Part shown: positions 9,042-16,957 of the stretch, one piece after another
Numbering within the stretch: position 1 is the first letter of the stretch
Layout: each line of letters begins with the position of its first letter
DNA from: an uncultured Eubacteriales bacterium
GTDB lineage: Bacteria > Bacillota > Clostridia > Christensenellales > UBA1242
Direction of reading: 5' to 3'
NCBI GenBank assembly: GCA_905187655.1
Contig: CAJJIV010000011.1
Location: forward strand, 1-16,957
DNA length: 16,957 bases
Program-made: the position numbers and the translations under genes
The notes under the pieces: generated by a model
Database searches by the model: none
Seen by the model: the letters and a program-made list of their open reading frames with translations, nothing else
Told to the model about the DNA's origin: nothing

Positions 9042-12000
9042 ATGTTAAAATTTTTTAAAGGATTATTAAATATTAAAAAGACTTTTATGCAACTATGTAG
9101 TTGCATAGGGTCTTTTTTGGGTCCTTTAAATGTTAACACTTCGTTACTTGAAATTACACAAACCACTGAAAAAGCAAGCGAGATAATAGGTAAGGGAATG
9201 GCTTCTTTGTGGGAGTCTATTTTAGAACTTATTAATACATGGGTTTATTTTCTATCAAAATTGTTTTTTCAATTTATAGATTTTTGTGAAGTTGTTATAA
9301 ATAAAATTGCAGGAATTAATGCTAATTTAAACTTTAATTTTGATATTCCTATTTTTCGATTACTTTTATCAGATACTTTTTTTAAAGTATTTTCAGCATT
9401 GTTTATTATTGGTATAATATTTTTAGTTGTATTTACAATTATAGCAATAATAAAAAGTGAATATCAGCTTGCAACAGGGCAAGAAAAACTTGAAAAAGAT
9501 AAAAAAAATGGCAGTGTTAGTTATGTTGTTAAACGTTCGTTACTAGCAACATTTATGATGGTACTTGTACCACTAATACTTATTGTTTGTTTTGCATTCA
9601 CTTCGGTAATGCTATCCAGTATCAACAATGTATTAAGGACCGATGACCATGATAAAACCAGTGTTGGCGGACAAATTTTTGTAACTTCTGCATATGGTGC
9701 AAACAGGTACCGTACTTATGCCCAAACAGGACAAAGAATTCCTATATTGTTAGATTTTAATGATCCATATCAAGATGGGTCCTATATTTATTATACAAGC
9801 GAAGAACTGCATAACATGTATGAAGCTTGGGAAGATGGCGAGTCTGTTTATAATATGGTTAAAGACAAGAATTATGCATCCTTTAATGACACATTAACCT
9901 ATAGAAATAACATGCTTGTGAACTCTTCTAATTATAGCTCTTACGAAAATTGGATTTCCACAGCGGAACAATATTACGTAATGGCAGATTTTATTGACTA
10001 TGCGGTGAAAAACAATTTAGAATTTTATATCAAAGATTCTAATGATAGCGATATAGATTGGTCTTCTTCAAGTAAGAATATACAAATTTCTGGTGGTGTA
10101 TATGATACTCAAAATAAGACTTTAACTATTAACTATGTCAATAAATCTGGTCTTGGTAGTTATGGTGAGGATTATTACACGCTAAGTTTAAGCACTAATA
10201 AAGTTAGTGCAACTAGTCCACTTCAAAATGCTATTGATACTTTAAGTAATTTAATGGCCATTGAATTAAAACAAGAAAAAGAAAGGATAAATAGTGGGGT
10301 TTTAAGCAATGCATCGCTAGAGACATATGAAGATGTCAATGCGGAAATATCAGATACAAAATTATTTAGGATTCTTGAACGAGTAGAAGACTCAACGAAT
10401 GTAGTACGATGGAAAACCGAAAAAGTAACTTTTAATGATGAGAATTATACCGTTTACAACTTAACAAAACGATATTTTAACTCACAAACGGGCGTAATAG
10501 ATGAGCGTGGAACTGTTCAAGTTGCACGAAAGGAAACAGGTGGGAAATTCTATATAGTAAAGAACAATAATGGTGTATATGAATACTCAAACCAAACAAT
10601 AGACTATGTTAATGATGGAGCAAGTTATGTAGATAAACTTGAACCTGTTTTTGTTTATGTCGGTTGGGCAGAAAAATTATATAATGATTTAGATGTAATT
10701 TATCACGATATAAATTTTAAAAACTATATTAATTATGACAATTGGGCAGATGCACTTGGTGAATATTTTTCTCCTAATTCTAATGTAACAAGTGAAAATG
10801 TTGCCACTTTTGCAACAACCTTAATACACCCGCTTGGCTTAATTATGTCTGAGTTGTTTTTAGGGGTAACGTTTGAAAACGAGTCCAAAACAGGTACCGA
10901 ATTTTCATTTACCACTCAGTATTCAGAAGATATTGTAAAACAACTTTGTTTAACTGTTGGTGGTCAATACTCTTATAACGACATAATGAATGAAGTTGAT
11001 ACATATATGCGCTTATTTAATGGCCTTTTAACCCCAATTATGGAAGATTTGCAGAAAATTGAAGGCTTTGATATGACTAATGAGTCAGAATATTCTGTTT
11101 ATTGTTATGTTTATAAAGCGTATTTATGTAGTATTTTGTTATCAGATGATTTTGGCAATTATCTTTCTGACTTGGCATATGAAATTTTAAATATATCAAA
11201 TTTGGTTGATAATATTTATAATGGCTCCAATAGTGTAACTTATGATAAAAATGGTGAAAAAGTATATGAGAAGCAATATACATATTCTTCAAGTGGAGAT
11301 TTAATTCCACTACTTAGCAATGTAATTGTAAATAATAGTTACGTTACTGGTAAATATGTCTATGCATATGATACTCGTTCGGGTAATGGTAAAAAATTAC
11401 TAGCATGCGATGCAATGGGTAAAATAACAGAAGATGGTGCATATGTAATTAACCCATCTTATAGTTACCAATTAATTAATGGCGAATATTGTGTTTATCT
11501 TGCAGGTGAATATCGTTCGGCAAGTAATTATCTTTCTTATTGCATAGCGAAGGGTGAAACTGGCGTAGATTTATCAAATATATTTATTCCATATTATAAA
11601 ATTCAATACAATACAGATAAAACAGTGGCATATATGATGGTTTATGAACCATCAACTAGCACAACGAAAGACTTGACCAATGTAAAACTTGTTAATGCTA
11701 TAGATGAAAATGGACATCCGATTTCAATTGATGTAGGCACAGATAGCGAAGGCAATATTCAAGATGAAGCAGTTGTTACAAATGCTATGTCATCATTATC
11801 TAGCAAATATTATTTGTATGAGTACGAAATGGTGCCAAAATATAAAAATACTTGCCTTAGATATAGTGAACTTAGCACCGAAGAACAGAAAGCTATAGAT
11901 AATTGCATTAATTACATTATGAACGACATTGTTAATAAAGGAATTGATGAGCCTGAATTTTTATCATACTTAAAAGAGTATCAGCAAGATGGAAGTCAAA

Positions 12001-15000
12001 TGGCAGATGTAATGAATGCTCCAAACATAACTAGCGCCGAAGCGAAGGAAATTGGTAGTAATTTAGAGAATTTAAAACAGAGTCTAAACGATATTGAAAA
12101 TGAGAGCAAAAAACTTGCCGTTCAAAAATTAATAAATTCCTATAAGAAATATCAAATAATTTATGGATTAAACAACTATTTATCTACTAGAGTTTCTTCA
12201 GGATTTAATGTTGTTGTAAACGGACATTCCTATAATGTTGGTCAAGAGTTAACAACTCGAAAGATTTTGGAATATGCTTTTGGGAATAAATTACTTAATA
12301 ATTCGTTAATTAATATGCTTAACACAGAAACAACTTTTTCAAATTTGTCTAATTACAATCAACAAGCATTTATTAATTTAAAAAGTAAAAGTAATTCCGA
12401 CTTAAAAATCTTAGATGAAATAATTGACAAATTAAAAGAATTAAACACTTCATTGTTAACATCAATTGAACTTAGCGATACCGAGTTGGATTTAATTTAT
12501 GAATACTATTATTTATATGGTATAACCAAGAATAAATCATTTTTAAGTACTTATACAAACAAATCATTATTCCAAATGCGTGGTACCGAAAGTATGGAAG
12601 CATTAATTAATGGATTAATTTCAATAGAAACCGATTTAGAAATAATCTTAGATCGATACACGCGTGGAGAAGGTTTAATTTTTGGCACATCACTTTCATC
12701 AAATTCTGAAGCATTTAAATTAATGAAAGAGTTTGTTCAATTAAAAAGTGAAACAGAAAAGTTGTACTTTGTGGATGAAACTTTTAAGGGTGCGGTTGCA
12801 GATGATGGCGTTGCGTTTTCCTACTTAAGGAACTTTCTTAAAAAATTTGGAACACTTTGCTTTAATTTACAGACAAAGTCGAGCTTTGCAAATTTATCAT
12901 CTTCAGCAGAAGATAAAACCAACTTACTAAGCAACAATTATATTTCAAGTTTAGTTAATGATTTGAATAATATTTTAAGCAGTGCAGACTTTGGTTCTGA
13001 AGAAACTTATCTAATACCTAAAATAAATGGTGTTACAAGTTTTAAGCAAAAGAAAATTAATGCCGAAACTGGAAAGGTTGAATATGTAGCAGTTAACGAC
13101 CTATCAACTGTTCGGTATGAAGAATTAGATGCTACAAGTAAACGTTATCTTGCAACAATTTTAACTTATTACGAAGATAAAATAGAACAATATAATTTAA
13201 ATATTACCCATATGACTGAAGGTGAAGGCTATGCATATCGTTATTCAAAGGGTAGATATTCGCTTTTTGAAAACAGTGAATTATATAAGTATTTTTTACC
13301 TGAATATTTAAATTATTTTATTTATAACACAGACATAGATGATGAAGATTTTGCTAAAACATATATATATGATGATTATGTAAATATAATTGGTAAAAAT
13401 GTTGGCGATGAATTTACCCATGATGAAAAATTGCAATACTATTTAGATTACATAAACGCATTTACCAATTTTAAGTTTAATGCGAACGGAAACCTTTTTT
13501 CATCTTTAAGTTTGCTACAACAAAAGGTTGTTGAAGATTGTTATAATTATTTTAAAAACGAAAAATTAAATTTAACAGATACACAACAGCCAGGATATAA
13601 AGAATACACAGATAATTTAAAATGTCTTAATTCAGTTAAAAACTATATAAATAATGATACAATAGATATTGAACAAACGGCTGGTTATGTATTGGCTTAT
13701 GAAGGTCATAGTACTGTTTCAATTAATGATGTAGTTACTAATAACGTTAATTTGTTGAACCTTAAAAATTTACTAGACTTTGTAGGCATAGATTATGATT
13801 CTGCGATAAATAGTTTAAAAGATGTTCGGATAATGGCGTTAAGAAACTTGCGAGACTTTAAAGAATATGCTGGTGAAAGTGTTGCTTCAATAAGAAGCAG
13901 ATATTTAGCTTTGTTGTATTTAACAAGCTGTGACTATGTCACAAACTTAGTTGGAGATAAAGAGTTAATATTATATAATGATAATAAGCAAATAATTTTA
14001 GATATGGCCGGGTTAAAAGATGTTGCAGAAGAGAATATAGTTAATCTGAAATATGACAATAGTGATAGCGATACGGATTCAGATGAAAAAAGTGGAAGCA
14101 TATTTATAATTTGCACTTATAATGCTGATACAAAACAATATGAACCATTTGTTTTTGCTAGTGAAAGCGACCGATTCTCTACTCCGGTGTCAAATTATTA
14201 CTACTCTATGAATGGAGAAGTAACCTACTATCCAGTAATTGCAAAAGGAATTTTTGATACAAATGGAAATCCGACTGCAATAAGAAGAGTAAATGGCTTT
14301 ATAGAATTTTACAGAGATGATGTATATGTATTAAATTCTGCATTAGTCAACCTTGAAATGTATTATGCAACTACAGAAGAAGTTACAGTAAATTATAATC
14401 CAATAAGTATGCTTATAAACGGCGTGGCCAAATTAATTACTGGTAAAAATGTTTCACAGCTTATTTCTGATGCCTTTCCACTAATTAAGAGCACAAGTGG
14501 TTTAAAAGTTGCTTACGGAGCAGAAGAAAATACTATCTATCATCTAGATCAAGGCTATTGTAATTTAAATTATATGTTTTTTACTGATAAAGGTATTGCT
14601 ATGGCTAATCTTTATGCACCATCAAAACTGAATGTAATTATTTTACTCTTGGCAACAGTAACGGTTATGTATGCATTAATTACCGCTGTTTACGAAGTTA
14701 TTTCAAACGTATTTAAATTAGCAATTTATATAATTGTATATCCACTTGTTGTTGGTGTGTATCCGTTTGATGGTGATCGTCTTGGAGAATGGAAAAAATC
14801 ATTTATAAAAGAATTTTTTACAATGTATGGTTATGTCATCTCAATAAATTTGTACTTTTTAAGTTTAGACATTCTGCAAAGTATAGGGAATGTATTGCCA
14901 ACAATTACTGATGATGGACTAAAACTATTACAAAATACCTTTATTTTTAACGGTGTTGATGTAAATGTATTTATTGGATTAATTTCTACTACTTTATGCT

Positions 15001-15551
15001 TTGTTGTGGCAGTTACATTGTTAAAGTCAACATCAAAATTAATTGCTCCAAACTTGTATGTTGGTTCTCCTTTAACAGGAGATACAAAAAAGTCAATTGC
15101 TGTTTTGGTTCAAGAAGCAGAATATTTCAATACCGGCGAGCAACTTAAAGATGCTGTTGTCATTGCACAAGATGAAATGTCTAAATTGCCTATTGTAGGA
15201 GATTTATTTAGCAAACAAAAACATTTTGATAGACAATACAAGGAAAATGAAAAGAAGGCGAATAAATACAAAAATCAATTATTGGCTAATGGCATAGATG
15301 CAACAATTGCGGATAATGCAAGCAGAGCATATCAAGAAAGTTTGGATGCTGCCGTTAAGCAGGCGGAAGAAAGATATAATAAAAATGTTAAGGATTCTAG
15401 AGCAAGACAAGAACGGGTTAGATCTAACATTATTAACACTTATGCAGGTCAAAGTGCTGAATTTAAATGTGATAGATGTGGACACAAAGCACCTAACAAG
15501 AAATATAAAGGCAAAACTTGTAGCAACTGTCATATTGGTAAATACAAATAA
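9042..15551 (+). CDS. Giant VirB6-like type IV secretion membrane protein with C-terminal zinc ribbon
   Basis: Second and largest paralog (2169 residues), 18 bases after the ATPase gene, with AAGGG at 9031-9035 six bases before the ATG. Hydrophobic segments lie at about 67-93, 114-142 and 166-193; the Lys-rich loop between the last two points inside, so the following ~1660 residues should be extracellular. ANRYRTYA begins at 220 and YYVMADFIDYA at 311. The large middle (about 330-1680) matches no fold I recognise; it is rich in Tyr, Asn, Ser and Asp. FIICT near 1687 and PTAIR near 1744 recur from the first gene, but here sit close to the C-terminal membrane block (about 1859-2007), which contains FDGDRLGEWK. 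The tail has charged helices and two CxxC pairs, C2143/C2146 and C2160/C2163, typical of a zinc ribbon. An alternative start at ATG 9198 is possible, but the first start gives a leader like those of its paralogs. The secretion role is inferred from context and architecture. Confidence 0.85.
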   Translation: MLKFFKGLLNIKKTFMQLCSCIGSFLGPLNVNTSLLEITQTTEKASEIIGKGMASLWESILELINTWVYFLSKLFFQFIDFCEVVINKIAGINANLNFNFDIPIFRLLLSDTFFKVFSALFIIGIIFLVVFTIIAIIKSEYQLATGQEKLEKDKKNGSVSYVVKRSLLATFMMVLVPLILIVCFAFTSVMLSSINNVLRTDDHDKTSVGGQIFVTSAYGANRYRTYAQTGQRIPILLDFNDPYQDGSYIYYTSEELHNMYEAWEDGESVYNMVKDKNYASFNDTLTYRNNMLVNSSNYSSYENWISTAEQYYVMADFIDYAVKNNLEFYIKDSNDSDIDWSSSSKNIQISGGVYDTQNKTLTINYVNKSGLGSYGEDYYTLSLSTNKVSATSPLQNAIDTLSNLMAIELKQEKERINSGVLSNASLETYEDVNAEISDTKLFRILERVEDSTNVVRWKTEKVTFNDENYTVYNLTKRYFNSQTGVIDERGTVQVARKETGGKFYIVKNNNGVYEYSNQTIDYVNDGASYVDKLEPVFVYVGWAEKLYNDLDVIYHDINFKNYINYDNWADALGEYFSPNSNVTSENVATFATTLIHPLGLIMSELFLGVTFENESKTGTEFSFTTQYSEDIVKQLCLTVGGQYSYNDIMNEVDTYMRLFNGLLTPIMEDLQKIEGFDMTNESEYSVYCYVYKAYLCSILLSDDFGNYLSDLAYEILNISNLVDNIYNGSNSVTYDKNGEKVYEKQYTYSSSGDLIPLLSNVIVNNSYVTGKYVYAYDTRSGNGKKLLACDAMGKITEDGAYVINPSYSYQLINGEYCVYLAGEYRSASNYLSYCIAKGETGVDLSNIFIPYYKIQYNTDKTVAYMMVYEPSTSTTKDLTNVKLVNAIDENGHPISIDVGTDSEGNIQDEAVVTNAMSSLSSKYYLYEYEMVPKYKNTCLRYSELSTEEQKAIDNCINYIMNDIVNKGIDEPEFLSYLKEYQQDGSQMADVMNAPNITSAEAKEIGSNLENLKQSLNDIENESKKLAVQKLINSYKKYQIIYGLNNYLSTRVSSGFNVVVNGHSYNVGQELTTRKILEYAFGNKLLNNSLINMLNTETTFSNLSNYNQQAFINLKSKSNSDLKILDEIIDKLKELNTSLLTSIELSDTELDLIYEYYYLYGITKNKSFLSTYTNKSLFQMRGTESMEALINGLISIETDLEIILDRYTRGEGLIFGTSLSSNSEAFKLMKEFVQLKSETEKLYFVDETFKGAVADDGVAFSYLRNFLKKFGTLCFNLQTKSSFANLSSSAEDKTNLLSNNYISSLVNDLNNILSSADFGSEETYLIPKINGVTSFKQKKINAETGKVEYVAVNDLSTVRYEELDATSKRYLATILTYYEDKIEQYNLNITHMTEGEGYAYRYSKGRYSLFENSELYKYFLPEYLNYFIYNTDIDDEDFAKTYIYDDYVNIIGKNVGDEFTHDEKLQYYLDYINAFTNFKFNANGNLFSSLSLLQQKVVEDCYNYFKNEKLNLTDTQQPGYKEYTDNLKCLNSVKNYINNDTIDIEQTAGYVLAYEGHSTVSINDVVTNNVNLLNLKNLLDFVGIDYDSAINSLKDVRIMALRNLRDFKEYAGESVASIRSRYLALLYLTSCDYVTNLVGDKELILYNDNKQIILDMAGLKDVAEENIVNLKYDNSDSDTDSDEKSGSIFIICTYNADTKQYEPFVFASESDRFSTPVSNYYYSMNGEVTYYPVIAKGIFDTNGNPTAIRRVNGFIEFYRDDVYVLNSALVNLEMYYATTEEVTVNYNPISMLINGVAKLITGKNVSQLISDAFPLIKSTSGLKVAYGAEENTIYHLDQGYCNLNYMFFTDKGIAMANLYAPSKLNVIILLLATVTVMYALITAVYEVISNVFKLAIYIIVYPLVVGVYPFDGDRLGEWKKSFIKEFFTMYGYVISINLYFLSLDILQSIGNVLPTITDDGLKLLQNTFIFNGVDVNVFIGLISTTLCFVVAVTLLKSTSKLIAPNLYVGSPLTGDTKKSIAVLVQEAEYFNTGEQLKDAVVIAQDEMSKLPIVGDLFSKQKHFDRQYKENEKKANKYKNQLLANGIDATIADNASRAYQESLDAAVKQAEERYNKNVKDSRARQERVRSNIINTYAGQSAEFKCDRCGHKAPNKKYKGKTCSNCHIGKYK
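9075..9117 (+). repeat. Long inverted repeat (terminator-like hairpin) inside the start of the second giant gene
   Basis: AAAAAGAC (9075-9082) is complementary to GTCTTTTT (9110-9117), and ATGCAACT (9087-9094) to AGTTGCAT (9099-9106) around a four-base loop. The intervening TTTT and AGG can form three more pairs (one A-U, two G-U) with one bulged base, so the stem approaches 19 pairs. A T run to 9118 follows, as in an intrinsic terminator. It covers codons about 12-26 of the gene starting at 9042. It may attenuate transcription between the ATPase and this gene, or affect mRNA stability or translation; function is not shown. Confidence 0.65.
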
Positions 15552-15574
15552 TAAAACAAACAGAAGAGAGTACT

Positions 15575-16957
15575 ATGAATATTTGGGGATTTATTAACAA
15601 CTTAATATTTAAAGTAGCCCAACACCAAATGTTATCTAATGGTGTTGGGGCATCTCCTGGTGGTGATGACTTAGTTAGTAATAGTAGCACCACAAGTTCT
15701 CTTGATGTTTTTTTTAAAAATTTAATTGACAAATTTGTTAATTCTATTATTAATTTTGGCGAAGTAATTTATCGTTGTTTTGCAAAAATTGTATACTTTT
15801 TAGTAAAAATTTGCCTTAACATAATGGACCTTACAATGGTTATAATAAATTCATTAACAGGTCAGGCAACGGCTTTTGATCTGTCTAAGAATAGTAATTT
15901 AACTGAAACAGATGTTTTATTTAGATTTTTACTAAATGAAACTACCTTGAAAATTTTAAGGCGTGTATTTTATTTTAGTTTATTATTGTTACTTATAGCT
16001 ACAATAGTGGCGATTGTAAAAAATGAGTGGGATAAAAATGCTAGTGGAAAAGGAATGAGCCATATGCAATTTTTCCGCAAGGTCTTGATGTCTTTATTTT
16101 GGATGTTTTTAACTCCATTTGTTTTAATTGTTGGTATTTTAGCGGTTAATGTTCTTTTAGCATCTGGTCTTAATGCTTTGCAGGGCAATAATAAAACTGC
16201 GTTTAGTGTTGGTTCAACAATATTTACAGCAAGTACATATGATGCAAATTGGTATCGAAAATATGCAGATGAAAATAAACGAGTACCAATTATATTTGAT
16301 TATAATGGTGGTTTTTATTCAAGCCAGAACGGAGAACCAATAATAACCACCGATACTTCAAGTAGTAATACCGATGCACAAATTAGAGCGATATTAACAA
16401 ACGAAAATATCACAAGCGGTCAAGCGACTTACAATATGTTTGAAAATGAATCATTCTTTGATTTTAATTACATATCAGATAATAGTTATTATTATAATGT
16501 TTACGATGGTGAATATTTAAAGCCAAAAAGAATTGAATATTATGTAATGGCAGATTTTATTGATTTTGCAATGGAAAGCGGTGCAACTTTCTATGTTGTG
16601 AATGTTGAAGATATTTATGAAACATTAATTGTAAATAAGTTTGACAGAAATGATATGCTTTTGGCTTTAGGCGGAGGCGTTACAGGAGACATAACAGGCT
16701 TTGCTGCAGCTACATATTTAAGAGGTATTGATTTTGTTCAGGTTCCAACTACTTTATTATCTCAGGTTGATTCAAGTATTGGTGGAAAAACAGGCGTTGA
16801 TTTTAAAGCTTACAAGAATATGGTTGGAGCTTTCTATATGCCAAAACTTGTATATATGAATCTTTCAACTCTTAATTCATTGCCTGAAAGAGAATATCTT
16901 GAAGGTATGGGAGAAATAATAAAACATGGTTTAATAAGAGATAAGGAATATTTCTAT
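15575..16957 (+). CDS. Third VirB6-like paralog, N-terminal part, joined in frame to an AroB fragment; runs off the window
   Basis: An open frame of 461 codons with no stop before the window end. The ATG follows the previous gene by 23 bases, with a weak GAAGAGAG-type ribosome site. Residues 1 to about 343 match the other two giant proteins: hydrophobic segments at about 64-94, 131-152 and 171-199, ANWYRKYA from 224, RVPII just after it, and YYVMADFIDFA from 322. The leader also shares an NGVG...GG stretch with the first paralog. Exactly where the paralogs continue into their large ectodomains, this frame switches to 3-dehydroquinate synthase (about 344-461). The rest of the paralog, including its C-terminal membrane block, is absent. 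The N-terminal part is a credible gene of this operon; the complete frame is probably not a real protein but a product of misassembly or recombination. Confidence 0.7.
   Translation, partial: MNIWGFINNLIFKVAQHQMLSNGVGASPGGDDLVSNSSTTSSLDVFFKNLIDKFVNSIINFGEVIYRCFAKIVYFLVKICLNIMDLTMVIINSLTGQATAFDLSKNSNLTETDVLFRFLLNETTLKILRRVFYFSLLLLLIATIVAIVKNEWDKNASGKGMSHMQFFRKVLMSLFWMFLTPFVLIVGILAVNVLLASGLNALQGNNKTAFSVGSTIFTASTYDANWYRKYADENKRVPIIFDYNGGFYSSQNGEPIITTDTSSSNTDAQIRAILTNENITSGQATYNMFENESFFDFNYISDNSYYYNVYDGEYLKPKRIEYYVMADFIDFAMESGATFYVVNVEDIYETLIVNKFDRNDMLLALGGGVTGDITGFAAATYLRGIDFVQVPTTLLSQVDSSIGGKTGVDFKAYKNMVGAFYMPKLVYMNLSTLNSLPEREYLEGMGEIIKHGLIRDKEYFY
15618..15649 (+). repeat. GC-rich inverted repeat inside the start of the third paralog
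   Basis: CCCAACACCA (15618-15627) and TGGTGTTGGG (15640-15649) are perfect reverse complements separated by 12 bases. The 10-pair stem is unusually GC-rich for this AT-rich window and begins 43 bases after the ATG at 15575. No T run follows, so it does not look like a complete intrinsic terminator. Its right arm encodes the NGVG stretch also present near the start of the first paralog, so part of it may be constrained by protein sequence. Confidence 0.55.
16601..16612. other. Junction between secretion gene and aroB sequence
   Basis: Up to the Asn codon at 16601-16603 the protein tracks its paralogs (FYVVN here, YYVN in the first giant protein at the same point). From Val/Glu at 16604-16609 it tracks AroB (VEDIYETLI, then LALGGGVTGD). 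The breakpoint can be placed to within a few codons by eye. The reading frame is preserved across it. No insertion sequence, target-site duplication or longer repeat is visible at the join. Confidence 0.65.
16604..16957 (+). CDS. aroB: 3-dehydroquinate synthase (AroB) internal fragment
   Basis: AroB is the cytoplasmic, NAD- and metal-dependent enzyme that converts DAHP to 3-dehydroquinate in the shikimate pathway. Numbered within the joined frame, the glycine-rich NAD-binding GGGVTGD starts at 366, PTTLLSQVDSSIGGKTGVD starts at 391, and GMGEIIKHG starts at 444. D399, K405, N415, E447 and K450 have the same spacing as Asp146, Lys152, Asn162, Glu194 and Lys197 of the Aspergillus nidulans enzyme, so the match is strong. 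Using that spacing, the fragment starts at about residue 91 of a normal ~360-residue AroB. The N-terminal strand/helix region with the conserved GExxK motif is missing, and the C-terminal half with the remaining metal ligands lies beyond the window. As it stands it could not be a complete enzyme. It has no functional link to the secretion genes. Confidence 0.9.

Noticed and set aside
9198..15551. A later start at ATG 9198 for the second giant gene, which would place the strong hairpin in an intergenic region.
   Set aside because: The start at 9042 has a well-placed AAGGG, and its ~67-residue leader before the first membrane segment matches the leader lengths of both paralogs. The later start remains possible but is less supported.
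15298..15597. A 99-codon + strand frame overlapping the end of the second giant gene and the start of the third paralog.
   Set aside because: It overlaps the region coding for the charged helices and zinc ribbon in another frame, has no good ribosome site, and bridges the true stop and start. It is a shadow frame.
1..16957. CRISPR arrays, tRNA or rRNA genes, insertion sequences and attachment sites.
   Set aside because: No regularly spaced direct repeats, cloverleaf-like sequence, transposase motifs or flanking terminal repeats were seen on reading the window.

Overview
The window is AT-rich, reads with the standard genetic code (genes end in TAA or TAG, no in-frame TGA, TGG used for Trp), and has Gram-positive-type ribosome binding sites. 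With the monoderm-style conjugation ATPase, this suggests a low-GC Bacillota, probably an uncultured gut-type lineage. The genus cannot be read from the sequence.

All genes lie on the + strand and look like one operon. An extended -10 promoter (70-99) precedes a 2006-residue membrane protein (154-6174). Next come a VirB4-family ATPase with a fused PrgI/VirB3-like N-terminus (6228-9023), a 2169-residue membrane protein (9042-15551), and the N-terminal part of a third membrane protein (from 15575). Gaps between genes are 53, 18 and 23 bases. The three membrane proteins are divergent paralogs. Each has three N-terminal membrane segments, then a signature of the form ANxYRxYA...RxPI, then a YYVMAD(F/M)ID motif. 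The two complete ones also share a C-terminal multi-membrane block with a D(E/G)(G/D)xR(F/L)G(K/E)WK loop. Between the membrane blocks lie soluble, probably extracellular, domains of about 1080 and 1660 residues. The two C-terminal tails differ: one ends in a glycine-rich linker and a long coiled coil, the other in a short coiled coil and a four-cysteine zinc ribbon.

Together this looks like the core of a type IV secretion or conjugation machine: VirB4 motor plus several giant VirB6-like channel or scaffold subunits. It resembles in outline the Mycoplasma ICE transmembrane/ATPase pair (Mbov_0396/Mbov_0397 families) and, by analogy, the multiple extended VirB6 proteins of Rickettsiales. No relaxase, coupling protein, cell-wall hydrolase or pilin gene is visible here.

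The right end is anomalous. About 343 codons into the third paralog, the reading frame passes without interruption into the middle of 3-dehydroquinate synthase (AroB), which lacks its first ~90 residues and runs off the window. An assembly chimera is the most likely explanation. A real recombination event is the alternative.
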